A DNA stretch of 10,502 nt. Source: an uncultured Emergencia sp. (GTDB taxonomy: Bacteria; Bacillota; Clostridia; Peptostreptococcales; Anaerovoracaceae). The translations under genes were made by a program, and so were the position numbers. Location of the stretch: the NCBI GenBank assembly GCA_937997955.1, contig CALLDR010000005.1:1-10502 (forward strand). Direction: 5' to 3'. Below are positions 1 to 6,831 of the stretch, in pieces (position 1 is the first letter of the stretch; every line of letters begins with the position of its first letter). Below the pieces are notes generated by a model. It did no database searches and was not told where the DNA came from. It saw only the letters and a list, made by a program, of their open reading frames with translations.

Positions 1-2
1 TG

Positions 3-68
3 ACCGCTGTAATTATTTCGCTTCCACCGGTAAAGAAAGCGTTAGAAGGGTTGAAAAAGCAAGTCTAG
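3..68 (+). CDS. 3' end of an unidentified upstream gene (partial)
   Basis: Frame 3 is open from the window edge to a TAG at 66-68, giving a 21-residue tail that starts TAVIISLPPV and ends in the basic stretch GLKKQV. The frame +2 reading is also open until about 128, so the choice rests on codon usage and on the stop lying a normal distance (60 nt) before the next start. No terminator hairpin is visible between this stop and crt, so the two may be co-transcribed. I do not recognise the protein, and too little of it is present to assign a family. Confidence 0.35.
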   Translation, partial: TAVIISLPPVKKALEGLKKQV

Positions 69-128
69 TGTGTTATATTATTAACAAAGGCAAAATTCAT
101 TATTATGGAGAAAGGGAGAACTATTAAA

Positions 129-905
129 ATGTACGAGAATATTAAGTATGAAGCAAGAGAAGGTATCGGCTATGTCACTATCAACCGTCCGAAAGCGATG
201 AACGCTCTGAACATGGACGTTCTGGGTGAACTGTACGACGTGTTTACCAAGATCGAAGGGGACGCTGAAATCAAGGCTGTTATCCTGACCGGCGAAGGCA
301 AGGCTTTCGTTGCGGGCGCTGATATCGCGCAGATGCATCAGCTGACCGCCCTGGAAGGACGCCAGATGATGATCATGGGACATAAGGTCATGAACCTGAT
401 TGAAGCTATAGAGAAACCGGTTATCGCCGCGGTAAACGGCTTTGCTCTGGGCGGAGGCTGCGAGCTGGCTATGGCCTGCGACATCAGAATCGCGTCCGAG
501 AAGGCTAAATTCGGTCAGCCTGAGGTTGGCCTGGGTATCATTCCTGGCTTCGGCGGCACGCAGAGACTGGCGAGACTGGTAGGCAAGGGCATGGCAAAAT
601 ACCTGATCATGACCGCTGAAATGATTCCTGCGGCGGAAGCGTACAGAATCGGCCTGGTTGAGAAGGTAGCGGCTCCGGAAGAACTGCTGGCAGAGGCTGA
701 AAAGGTTGCGAAGACCATCGCGTCCAAGGCGCCGATCGCGATCGCTACCGCGAAGACTGCGATCAACAACGGCTACGACATGGATATGAAGTCAGCCAGC
801 AAGTTCGAGATCGAGACCTTCACCGCCGCGTTCGGTTCCGAAGACAAGACCGAAGGCATGGGCGCGTTCCTGGAGAAGAGAGCGCCGGAGTTCAAGAACA
901 AATAG
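129..905 (+). CDS. crt: Crotonase: 3-hydroxybutyryl-CoA dehydratase / enoyl-CoA hydratase
   Basis: This is a 258-residue enoyl-CoA hydratase/isomerase family protein, the usual length. Such enzymes reversibly hydrate trans-2-enoyl-CoA; in Clostridia the Crt form dehydrates 3-hydroxybutyryl-CoA to crotonyl-CoA in cytoplasmic butyrate/butanol-type fermentation. Visible motifs are TINRPKAMNALN (residues 17-28), the oxyanion-hole segment VAGADI (61-66), GFALGGGCELAMACD (104-118) with catalytic Glu112, and FGQPEVGLG (128-136) with catalytic Glu132, corresponding to Glu144 and Glu164 of rat mitochondrial enoyl-CoA hydratase. Both acids are present, so it should be active. An upstream in-frame ATG at 105 exists, but the AGGGAG at 113-118 is well spaced for the ATG at 129, which also matches family N-termini. 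The rest of the butyrate cluster (thl, hbd, bcd, etf) is not visible nearby. The clostridial Crt assignment is strong; the exact physiological substrate is inferred. Confidence 0.93.
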   Translation: MYENIKYEAREGIGYVTINRPKAMNALNMDVLGELYDVFTKIEGDAEIKAVILTGEGKAFVAGADIAQMHQLTALEGRQMMIMGHKVMNLIEAIEKPVIAAVNGFALGGGCELAMACDIRIASEKAKFGQPEVGLGIIPGFGGTQRLARLVGKGMAKYLIMTAEMIPAAEAYRIGLVEKVAAPEELLAEAEKVAKTIASKAPIAIATAKTAINNGYDMDMKSASKFEIETFTAAFGSEDKTEGMGAFLEKRAPEFKNK

Positions 906-935
906 AACGGCCCGCGCTGCGTATGAAAAGCAGTA

Positions 936-1030
936 CATATCAAAGGCTGTGCTTATCAAAAAACGATACGAATCAAAAACGATACGAATCAAAAACGATA
1001 CATATCAAATGCGGAACATATCAAAAGCGG
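936..1030 (+). repeat. Degenerate 16-nt tandem repeat, six copies
   Basis: The motif (A)ATCAAA recurs with its ATC at 939, 955, 972, 988, 1004 and 1020, that is, at steps of 16, 17, 16, 16 and 16 nt. The middle copies share the near-identical unit GATACGAATCAAAAAC. The last copy runs into the left arm of the hairpin at 1022-1050. It is non-coding, lies between the convergent crt and thiamine pyrophosphokinase genes, and is probably a replication-slippage array. Confidence 0.7.
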
Positions 1031-1050
1031 ATCTTTCAGGTCCGCTTTTG
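1022..1050 (+). terminator. Hairpin between convergent genes, probable bidirectional terminator
   Basis: A perfect 10-bp stem pairs CAAAAGCGGA (1022-1031) with TCCGCTTTTG (1041-1050) around a 9-nt loop. A/T runs at the base of both arms and G/C pairs near the loop suit intrinsic termination in either direction, and the site lies between the 3' ends of crt (plus) and thiN (minus). The T-tract is short on both sides, so efficiency is uncertain. Confidence 0.6.
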
Positions 1051-1069
1051 TTGTGGCTGTGTTTTTGTG

Positions 1070-1714
1070 TTATCTCTGCTTCTGATCCATATCTCCCGAC
1101 AAGATGACCAGCAGTCTGCCTTCGGTAAAGCTGATCTCAGCCTCGTCTGCAACGATCTCGTTGCTGACGCCCAAGGTGGTGTCGTTGGTCAGGAAATGGC
1201 CGGTAAGAGGGTATTTGACCCCTCTCAGGGTCACGCCGCGGGCAAAGGACCCGTAGCTGATGATGCCCATATAGGGGTAGGGGTTGGCCGGGACCTTGAT
1301 GGTGCCGGGGGAAATCATGAACACGCAGTTCTGCCCGTCGACAAAGGACAAATGCTCCAGTTTGCCGCAGTATTTCGCCAGCATGCCCAGGTTGCCCATG
1401 GTGTGATCCAGCCGCCCGCCCAAGCCGCCGAGAACCGTGATGTGGCGGAAACCCTTTGATACGGCCAGATCGATGGCGGCTTCGCTGTCGGTCATATCCT
1501 TCTCCATGGGAAGGACGATGATACCCGGAAGGTCCGGCCGCGGCGAGGAATCGTAGTCTCCGATGAGGTAGTCCGGGGCAAGACCCAGCTGCCGGGCGAC
1601 GGCAAATCCCCCGTCGGCGCAGATGACGGTGGAGAACTGCGAGTAGTCCAGCCGGACGGAATTTAAGTGCTCCACATGGGAAGTTATGATCAGCGTTTTT
1701 GTCGTGTTTGTCAT
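1070..1714 (-). CDS. thiN: Thiamine pyrophosphokinase
   Basis: This 214-residue protein transfers pyrophosphate from ATP to thiamine, giving thiamine diphosphate directly in the cytoplasm (salvage of imported thiamine). Family motifs appear in order: ICADGGFAVA (31-40), PDYLIGDYDS (47-56) with the metal/phosphate-binding aspartates, KDMTDSEAAIDLA (72-84), GGLGGRLDHTMGNL (96-109), and the thiamine-pocket segment LGVSNE (181-186). Length is normal for bacterial ThiN/TPK. The start is supported by a GGAG seven nt upstream on the minus strand. The gene stands alone, convergent with crt and divergent from the DUF975 gene; no THI-box riboswitch is seen in the 87-bp upstream gap, so thiamine control is not evident. 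A long overlapping minus frame (1137-1733) has no family motifs and is a shadow. Confidence 0.93.
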   Translation of the reverse strand: MTNTTKTLIITSHVEHLNSVRLDYSQFSTVICADGGFAVARQLGLAPDYLIGDYDSSPRPDLPGIIVLPMEKDMTDSEAAIDLAVSKGFRHITVLGGLGGRLDHTMGNLGMLAKYCGKLEHLSFVDGQNCVFMISPGTIKVPANPYPYMGIISYGSFARGVTLRGVKYPLTGHFLTNDTTLGVSNEIVADEAEISFTEGRLLVILSGDMDQKQR

Positions 1715-1733
1715 AATAAATCTCCGAATTCAA

Positions 1734-1762
1734 TTGTATTTGTCCGGTAAATATTATATAAT
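1734..1762 (+). promoter_or_regulatory. Sigma-A type promoter for the DUF975 gene
   Basis: TTGTAT (1734-1739), a 17-nt spacer, and a perfect TATAAT (1757-1762) lie in an AT-rich gap and point at the gene starting at 1802, which has an AAGGAG site (1790-1795) six nt before its ATG. The core TATATAATA region also offers a TATAAT on the opposite strand (1758-1753) for thiN, but its -35 is poor. Confidence 0.55.
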
Positions 1763-1801
1763 AATTTGAGGAATAATAAAATAGTTTAAAAGGAGTTTTG
1801 C

Positions 1802-2590
1802 ATGAATAACATTATCATACGGGAAAATTCATCGGAGATCCGGGCCATCGCCAGAAACGCCCTGCGGGAAAACTGGGTCAAGGTGGCCATCGCCATGGCA
1901 GTGTATTATCTGATGACGACGACGATCCCTGCTCTGCTGACAGAGATCATGCCGTTTGGCGTGATTCGGGAATATAACCCGCTGCTGGAGAATTACGTGG
2001 ATATTTCTTATCTGACCGGTTTGTACGATTTCGTGCTGGAAGGGGCTTTCTCCCTTGGAATGTGCAGCTTTATGCTGTCCTTCTTCAGAGCACGCGACAT
2101 CAATCCGGGATATATTTTTAACGGTTTTGAGCATTTTGTGAAGGCATTTTGTCTGGCTTTCATGGTGGGACTGTTCACCTTCCTGTGGGGCCTGCTCCTG
2201 GTAGTGCCGGGCATCATCGCGTTTATCCGCTACAGCCAGGCGTTCTTCATTCTGGAGGATCATCCGGAAATGGGCGTCATGGATTGCATCGCGGAGAGCA
2301 AACGGATCATGACGGGCAACAAAGCCAGATACTTCTGCATGCACCTGTCCTTCATAGGCTGGGCCATTTTGGCGGGCATTCCAGGCGGACTGCTTCTGAC
2401 AGACGCTTTATCCAACAGTATAGCCGGCAGCGGAATTATCGGCATCGTGGTGGATTTCATCTTGTCGATTCCTGCCTTCTTCTACATGGCTTATATCAAT
2501 ACGGCGGACGCCGCCTTCTACGAACTTGGCAGCGGACACCTGGTCGCGCAGAGAGAGCCGGAGTTTCGGGAAGAGGACTATCACTTTTAA
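1802..2590 (+). CDS. DUF975 family integral membrane protein
   Basis: A 262-residue polytopic membrane protein resembling the DUF975 family of Firmicutes, whose biochemical role is not established. Features typical of the family are an N-terminal IRAIARNALRENW segment (13-25), then hydrophobic segments at about 27-47, 78-96, 116-145, 180-200 and 211-232, the loop motif LWGLLLVVPGII (128-139), and the cytosolic SKRIMTGNKARYF stretch (166-178). The C-terminus is short and acidic. The start ATG has a strong SD (AAAGGAG, six nt away), a promoter lies just upstream and a terminator just downstream, so it appears to be a single-gene unit. No signal peptide or catalytic motif is seen. The family call rests on recognised motif pattern, not a search. 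Confidence 0.8.
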   Translation: MNNIIIRENSSEIRAIARNALRENWVKVAIAMAVYYLMTTTIPALLTEIMPFGVIREYNPLLENYVDISYLTGLYDFVLEGAFSLGMCSFMLSFFRARDINPGYIFNGFEHFVKAFCLAFMVGLFTFLWGLLLVVPGIIAFIRYSQAFFILEDHPEMGVMDCIAESKRIMTGNKARYFCMHLSFIGWAILAGIPGGLLLTDALSNSIAGSGIIGIVVDFILSIPAFFYMAYINTADAAFYELGSGHLVAQREPEFREEDYHF

Positions 2591-2610
2591 CAGCCTTTGA
2601 TCTTTAAACG

Positions 2611-2668
2611 GACTTAACAAAATCAACAAACTTAACAGATTCAACAGATTCAACATAACAACCTTAAC
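2611..2668 (+). repeat. Short-period AACA-rich repeats after the DUF975 gene
   Basis: TTAACA and ATTCAACAG units recur every 9-12 nt, with ATTCAACAG tandem around 2639-2656. In addition TTAACAGCCTT at 2587-2597, which overlaps the DUF975 stop codon, is repeated exactly at 2664-2674, where it forms the left arm of the terminator. This suggests the end of the gene was locally duplicated or expanded by slippage. No coding potential is seen. Confidence 0.55.
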
Positions 2669-2698
2669 AGCCTTGCGTGAAGCGAGGCTGTTTCTTTT
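2666..2698 (+). terminator. Rho-independent terminator of the DUF975 gene
   Basis: AACAGCCT (2666-2673) pairs with AGGCTGTT (2685-2692), extended inside the loop by GC/GC (2675-2676 with 2682-2683) and closed by a GTGAA loop. A T-rich run, TTTCTTTT, follows at 2691-2698. Position and orientation fit transcription end of the DUF975 gene. Confidence 0.8.
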
Positions 2699-2712
2699 GT
2701 CACAAGTGACAA
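2697..2712. promoter_or_regulatory. 16-bp perfect dyad, candidate operator
   Basis: TTGTCAC-AA-GTGACAA is a perfect 7-bp inverted repeat with a 2-bp centre, immediately after the terminator and 49 bp before the ATPase start. It overlaps a plausible -35 (TTGTCA, 2697-2702), though the best -10 (TACAAT, 2724-2729) is 21 nt away, longer than ideal. It could be bound by a dimeric repressor; no regulator family is assigned. Confidence 0.4.
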
Positions 2713-2760
2713 GCGCAGATTCATACAATACAAGGAGATTAAAGTATTGGAGGAATTGCT

Positions 2761-3870
2761 TTGACAGTTACACGTCACTATTTCCCCGGCAATAACACGC
2801 CGGAGGGATTTTTTTCTTACTACGGATATATCATGGGGCAGCGGGAAGCGTCGAAGATCATCTGCATCAAAGGCGGACCCGGCACCGGAAAATCCACCTT
2901 CCTGAAAAAGGTGGGGGCGCGGCTGACCGAGGCGGGAGAGCCTGTGGACTTCCTTCACTGCTCGGCAGATGAGAATTCTCTGGACGGCATCATCGCCGTG
3001 GATCAGCGGGTCGCCATCATCGACGGCACCAGTCCTCACGTCATCGACCCGATAACGCCGGGCGCTGTGGATTCCATCATCAATTTCGGAGATTTCTGGA
3101 ACGACCGGAAGATCGGCGAGTGCAAGGAGGACATCATCGCCAGCAACGAAGAGTGTTCCCGGTGGTACAAGATCGCGTACAATTACCTGTCCGCCGCGAA
3201 ATGCGCCTATGACAGCATGGCCGGCATACACAGCGAGGGCATCGAGGTGTCGGAGATCTATAAGCTGGCCGCGGACATCATTGACCGGGAATACAAGAGA
3301 TACGATATTTCCCTCAAAGCCGGACGGATCAAAAAATTCTTCGCCACGGGCATTACGCCGTCGGGGACTGTGTCCTATGTAAAGACACTGCTGCCCGATG
3401 TGCGCCGCATTTACTTTGTCAACGTGCCCGAGGGCTGCGGAAACAGCGGGTTCATGAACATTTTGATGGAGGGGGCTGTTTACAGAGGCTTTGATGTGGA
3501 GGCGTATTACTGCCCGATGGACCCGAGGGAAAAGATCGAACATCTCATCGTGCCGGGGCTGTCTCTGGCCTTTGTCACGACCAACAAGTGGCACGACCTG
3601 GAGCCTTGGGAGATCACGGGAGAAGAAGACCAGATGCGTGAGATCACCATGATCGATATCAGCGACTTTGAAAGCGCCTATTTCCTGGAGAAGCAGTCCG
3701 GCCTGCTGGGAAGGCTGTCCGGCCACTACAGCGCCATGATGCAGGAGGGGATCGAGGCCCTGACTCAGGCGAAGCGAAACCACGACAGGGTAGAAGAGAT
3801 GTACGTCCGGAATATGAACTTTGAAAAAATTGACAGACTAGTTGAAAAAACGGTGGAAGATATAGTATAA
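2761..3870 (+). CDS. P-loop ATPase-like protein with two homologous lobes (PRK06851-like)
   Basis: A 369-residue protein starting at TTG, supported by GGAGG (2749-2753) seven nt upstream and a stop at 2740-2742 in the same frame. It carries a canonical Walker A, GGPGTGKST (38-46, Lys44), followed by a Walker B-like hydrophobic strand ending in Asp (VAIIDGT, 84-90). It resembles the PRK06851 group of uncharacterised ATP-binding proteins in Firmicutes. Residues 7-97 and 193-281 align as two copies: YFPG..TPEG..SY with FFATG.TPSG..SY, GTGKSTF with CGNSGFM, and the HC..D region with YC..D. In the second copy the P-loop lysine is replaced by Asn228, so only the N-terminal lobe should bind nucleotide in the usual way. 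No signal peptide or membrane segment is seen, so it is likely cytoplasmic. A five-codon frame (TTG 2747 to TGA 2762-2764) overlaps its start codon. Function is not assigned. Confidence 0.78.
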   Translation: MTVTRHYFPGNNTPEGFFSYYGYIMGQREASKIICIKGGPGTGKSTFLKKVGARLTEAGEPVDFLHCSADENSLDGIIAVDQRVAIIDGTSPHVIDPITPGAVDSIINFGDFWNDRKIGECKEDIIASNEECSRWYKIAYNYLSAAKCAYDSMAGIHSEGIEVSEIYKLAADIIDREYKRYDISLKAGRIKKFFATGITPSGTVSYVKTLLPDVRRIYFVNVPEGCGNSGFMNILMEGAVYRGFDVEAYYCPMDPREKIEHLIVPGLSLAFVTTNKWHDLEPWEITGEEDQMREITMIDISDFESAYFLEKQSGLLGRLSGHYSAMMQEGIEALTQAKRNHDRVEEMYVRNMNFEKIDRLVEKTVEDIV

Positions 3871-3871
3871 T
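3842..3871 (+). promoter_or_regulatory. Promoter for the Na/Pi cotransporter gene
   Basis: TTGAAA (3842-3847), an 18-nt spacer and a perfect TATAAT (3866-3871) lie over the 3' end of the preceding ATPase gene, about 50 nt before the GTG at 3924. There is no terminator between the two genes, so readthrough is also possible. Confidence 0.5.
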
Positions 3872-3923
3872 TCTAGTATAAGTCAATTTACGACAGAAAT
3901 TTAAGCAACATGGAGATGAACTA

Positions 3924-5696
3924 GTGGATTTACAATCAATACTTACGATGCTGGGAGGCATCGGACTGTTCCTCTACGGTATGAAGCTGATGGGACAGTC
4001 GCTTGAGCGCTTTGCTGGCGCGAAAATGGAGAAGACCCTGGAGCGGTTGACCAGCAGCCGGGGTAAAGGTGTATTGCTGGGAGCGGGGGTGACTGCTGTC
4101 ATCCAAAGCTCCTCAGCAACGATTATCATGGTCATCGGTTTCCTCAACGCGGGCATCTTGAAGCTGGTACAGGCTGTGCCGGTGATCATGGGAGCCAATA
4201 TCGGTACCACAGTTACGGCCCAGATCCTCCGTCTGGGAGACATCAACAACGAGAACCTGATCCTGCAGCTGCTGAAACCGGCGTCCTTCGCGCCGATCTG
4301 CGTGGTCATCGGCGCCTTTGTCATGCTGATGGCGAAGAAGAACAAGAGCAAGGACAAGGCGGGCATCGCGGTGGGCCTGGGCATCCTGTTCATCGGCATG
4401 AGCATGATGGAATCCAGCTTTAAGCCGTTGGCCAGCTCACCGGAATTCATGCAGATCTTCCTGGTGCTGACCAATCCGGTCCTGGGCGTCCTGGCTGGTA
4501 TGGGCGTCACCATTCTGCTGCAGAGCTCTTCGGCTTCTGTAGGCGTGCTGCAGGCTATGTCCGCCACCGGGGCCATTACCTTTTCCATGGCCGCGCCCAT
4601 CGTCATCGGACAGAACATCGGCAAATGCGTCACCGTGCTTCTCGCCAGCATCGGCACCAATAAGAACTCACGCAGAGCCGTATGCATCGACATCACCATG
4701 TCTCTGCTGGGAGCAGTGATCTTCCTGATCGCCATCTATCTCTATCAGGGCATCATCGGGTTCTCCTTCTGGGATACGCCGGTGAACCGGGGACGTATCG
4801 CCGACTTCCACACCCTGTTCAACCTGGTCACCTGTCTGATCATGCTGCCTTTTGTCAATGGTCTCATCTCCTTTTCCAAGAAGATGGTCAAGGACAAGAA
4901 CGTTTCCAAGATCGACGAAGAGCTGTCCATGCTGGACCCGATCTTCGTGACGACGCCGTCTGTCGCCCTGGAACAGTGCCGCAAGGTCATGTTCAACATG
5001 GCGGCTACAGTAATGGAAAGCTACAAGCTGGCGTCCGACTGTCTCTTTACGTTTAACCCGGAGAGCTGCGAGCGGGTGAGGGAAAACGAGGACTTTCTGG
5101 ACAAGACCGAAGATGTGCTGGGCGAATACCTGATCAAGATCACCGAGCAGCATCTGGTAGGCGAGGACAACCGTCTGGCGACGGAGTTCATGCACACGGT
5201 GGGAGACTTCGAGCGTATCGGGGACCATTGCATGAACCTGATCGAGGTGGCGGAGTACAACGACGAACAGGGCCTTACCTTCTCAAAGGAAGCGCAGAGG
5301 GAAATGGAGTATCTGCAGAGAGCGGTTGGAGAGGCGCTGAACGTTACCGCTACGGCCTATCAGGAGGAGAAGGAGAGCGTCTGCCATAAGATCGCGCCTC
5401 TGGAGGACAACGTAGACTATATGGTCGACGTGCTGAAATCCAATCATATCGACCGTCTGAAGCGGGGCGTGTGCAGCAATCAGGGCGGCATCTCTTACGC
5501 GGAAGTGCTCAACAACATGGAGCGTATTTCCGACCACTGCATGAACATCTCCACCCACCTGCATCAGCGTCTCCACAACGAAGATCTGGACTCTCACAAG
5601 AGCGACGTCTTCGACGAGGGAACCGACGAGTACAAGGCTATGAAGGTCTACTACGAAAAACAGTATATCGACCCGATCAGACTGCCGCAGGCATAA
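3924..5696 (+). CDS. Na+/phosphate cotransporter family protein with C-terminal PhoU domain
   Basis: A 590-residue protein of the PNaS/NptA-like family (sodium:phosphate symporter type II related, Na_Pi_cotrans repeats), predicted to move phosphate with Na+ across the cytoplasmic membrane. The membrane part spans about residues 5-320 and shows the hallmark inverted duplication: QSSSATIIM (61-69) and GANIGTT (90-96) in the first half, QSSSASVGV (200-208) and GQNIGKC (229-235) in the second. A cytosolic helical PhoU-like region follows (about 345-560), with the two characteristic helices ERIGDHCMN (430-438) and ERISDHCMN (533-541). Length and domain order are normal for Firmicute members. GTG start with GGAG eight nt upstream. 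It has its own promoter inside the previous gene and a strong terminator after it. Transport direction and substrate (phosphate or another anion) are inferred from family. Confidence 0.92.
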   Translation: MDLQSILTMLGGIGLFLYGMKLMGQSLERFAGAKMEKTLERLTSSRGKGVLLGAGVTAVIQSSSATIIMVIGFLNAGILKLVQAVPVIMGANIGTTVTAQILRLGDINNENLILQLLKPASFAPICVVIGAFVMLMAKKNKSKDKAGIAVGLGILFIGMSMMESSFKPLASSPEFMQIFLVLTNPVLGVLAGMGVTILLQSSSASVGVLQAMSATGAITFSMAAPIVIGQNIGKCVTVLLASIGTNKNSRRAVCIDITMSLLGAVIFLIAIYLYQGIIGFSFWDTPVNRGRIADFHTLFNLVTCLIMLPFVNGLISFSKKMVKDKNVSKIDEELSMLDPIFVTTPSVALEQCRKVMFNMAATVMESYKLASDCLFTFNPESCERVRENEDFLDKTEDVLGEYLIKITEQHLVGEDNRLATEFMHTVGDFERIGDHCMNLIEVAEYNDEQGLTFSKEAQREMEYLQRAVGEALNVTATAYQEEKESVCHKIAPLEDNVDYMVDVLKSNHIDRLKRGVCSNQGGISYAEVLNNMERISDHCMNISTHLHQRLHNEDLDSHKSDVFDEGTDEYKAMKVYYEKQYIDPIRLPQA

Positions 5697-5715
5697 ATAA
5701 ATATTAGACAACATC

Positions 5716-5744
5716 AAAAACGTTCTCTTCGGAGGACGTTTTTT
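5716..5744 (+). terminator. Strong rho-independent terminator with C(UUCG)G tetraloop
   Basis: AAAAACGTTCTC (5716-5727) pairs with GAGGACGTTTTT (5732-5743), with one T:G wobble, around the very stable tetraloop TTCG (5728-5731), and runs into a T-tract. It ends the transporter transcript and separates the housekeeping block from the recombinase. Confidence 0.9.
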
Positions 5745-5793
5745 GTTGAATCAGGTGAAAAACTATAGAAGCATGGAATTGGAGGAGATTATT

Positions 5794-6633
5794 ATGAATT
5801 CAATGGAGTATGAGAGCCGGTTCGAAGAGTATTCAGGATATCTGCGGAACAAAGAATGCAGCGCGGCCACCATCAAGCAGTACTGCAGAGATGTCCGCCG
5901 CTTTTTCCTGTTTCTCGGTTCGGAACCGCTGACCAGAGAGGCGGTGCTTCATTACAAACAGCAGCTGGAACTGGATTACCGACCCGCCAGCGTCAACGCG
6001 AAGCTGTCCGCTTTGAACAGCTTCTTTTCTTTTGTTGGGCGCGGCGATTTGAAGGTGAAGCTGGTGAAGATCCAGAAAAGCGCCTACTGCTCCGCTGAAA
6101 AAGAGTTGAGCAGAGGGGAATACCTGCTTCTGGTCAAAGCGGCAAAGAGGAAGCAAAATGAAAAGCTGGCCCTGCTGCTGCAGACGATCTGCGGAACGGG
6201 GATCCGAGTCTCTGAGGTGAGGTATATCACCGCGGAGGCGGTGCGCCGGGGTGAAGCCGTGATCCGGCTGAAGGGCAAGACTCGCGTGATCCTGCTGCCA
6301 GAGAAGCTGCAAAAGGCGCTGAAGGGTTACATGAGAAGGGAGCACATAACGGACGGATCAGTCTTTGTCACGCGAACAGGGCGGCCCCTGGACCGAAGCA
6401 ATATATGGAGAATGATGAAGGCTCTGTGTAGGGACGCGGGCGTAGATGAAAGGAAGGTGTTCCCGCACAATCTCCGTCATTTGTTCGCCCGGTGCTTTTA
6501 CTCGGTCGATAAAGATATCGCAAAACTGGCGGATATTCTGGGCCACAGCAGTATCAACACCACCCGCATCTATATCATCACCAGCGGAACAGAACACCGC
6601 CGCCGACTGGACACCTTAGGGCTTGTGGTATGA
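5794..6633 (+). CDS. Tyrosine site-specific recombinase (probable DNA invertase of the adjacent switch)
   Basis: A 279-residue XerC/D-like integrase with a SAM-like core-binding N-domain (about 5-92, including SAATIKQYCRDVRRFFLFL) and a C-terminal catalytic domain. All catalytic residues are present: Arg138 (GTGIRVSEV), Lys162 or Lys160 in the LKGKTR hairpin, His225 and Arg228 (HNLRH), His251 (LGHSS) and nucleophile Tyr260 (TTRIYI). Earlier in-frame starts exist from 5743, but they overlap the preceding terminator; GGAGGAG (5781-5787) directly precedes the ATG at 5794. It has no excisionase, phage or transposon partner nearby. Instead it lies 105 bp from a perfect 22-bp inverted repeat pair bounding a promoter-carrying segment, the layout of known invertible-promoter switches. 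Role as the inverting enzyme is inferred from adjacency; a host Xer-type function is unlikely given its context. No clear own promoter is visible. Confidence 0.93.
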   Translation: MNSMEYESRFEEYSGYLRNKECSAATIKQYCRDVRRFFLFLGSEPLTREAVLHYKQQLELDYRPASVNAKLSALNSFFSFVGRGDLKVKLVKIQKSAYCSAEKELSRGEYLLLVKAAKRKQNEKLALLLQTICGTGIRVSEVRYITAEAVRRGEAVIRLKGKTRVILLPEKLQKALKGYMRREHITDGSVFVTRTGRPLDRSNIWRMMKALCRDAGVDERKVFPHNLRHLFARCFYSVDKDIAKLADILGHSSINTTRIYIITSGTEHRRRLDTLGLVV

Positions 6634-6670
6634 AGCAGAGGAGAGGAAACAAAAGCGGAGGAAAAGGAAC

Positions 6671-6709
6671 AAAAAAGAAAAAACGAACGCCTTTCCCTTT
6701 GGCGTCCGT
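6671..6709 (-). terminator. Leftward terminator between the recombinase and the invertible segment
   Basis: Read on the minus strand, a stem of 6701-6709 with 6683-6691 (core GGCGT/ACGCC plus CGT/ACG pairs, one mismatch, 9-nt loop) is followed by TTTTTTCTTTTTT (complement of 6671-6683). It would stop leftward transcription leaving the switch before it becomes antisense to the recombinase. On the plus strand there is no T-tract. Confidence 0.7.
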
Positions 6710-6738
6710 GCCGCTGGCTTAGATCCCCGGATGTACTT

Positions 6739-6760
6739 CATAATTTGCCTTATGTGGTAT
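6739..6760 (+). repeat. Left inverted repeat (22 bp) of the invertible segment
   Basis: Perfect reverse complement of 7058-7079; homology stops sharply at both ends. The arm is itself a recombinase-type site: CATAA-TTTGCC-TTATG, with outer arms ACTTCATAA (6735-6743) and TTATGTGGT (6750-6758) matching at 7 of 9 positions as an inverted pair around the 6-bp centre. Confidence 0.92.
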
Positions 6761-6801
6761 TGCAGACAACACAATATGATATTAGTGCTAAATACTTTTT
6801 T

Positions 6802-6831
6802 ATTATAATTCATAACTATCTCTGTTGTCAA
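6802..6831 (-). promoter_or_regulatory. Consensus promoter inside the invertible segment, pointing left
   Basis: On the minus strand TTGACA (6831-6826) and TATAAT (6807-6802) are both perfect, with an 18-nt spacer, the best promoter in the window. Predicted transcription start is near 6795, leading through the left repeat. A second minus-strand TATAAT (6995-6990) lacks a good -35. Confidence 0.85.

Noticed and set aside
936..1030. CRISPR array
   Set aside because: The units are 16 nt, directly abutting and degenerate, with no unique spacers of constant length and no cas genes.
923..1459. 178-codon plus-strand ORF
   Set aside because: It starts inside the 16-nt repeats, runs through the terminator hairpin and lies antisense to thiN.
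1137..1733. 198-codon minus-strand ORF
   Set aside because: It overlaps thiN in another frame, is rich in Arg/His/Pro/Gly typical of a shadow frame, and lacks family motifs, while thiN shows a full set.
5743..5793. Upstream TTG start for the recombinase
   Set aside because: It lies in the T-tract of the preceding terminator without an SD; GGAGGAG directly precedes the ATG at 5794.
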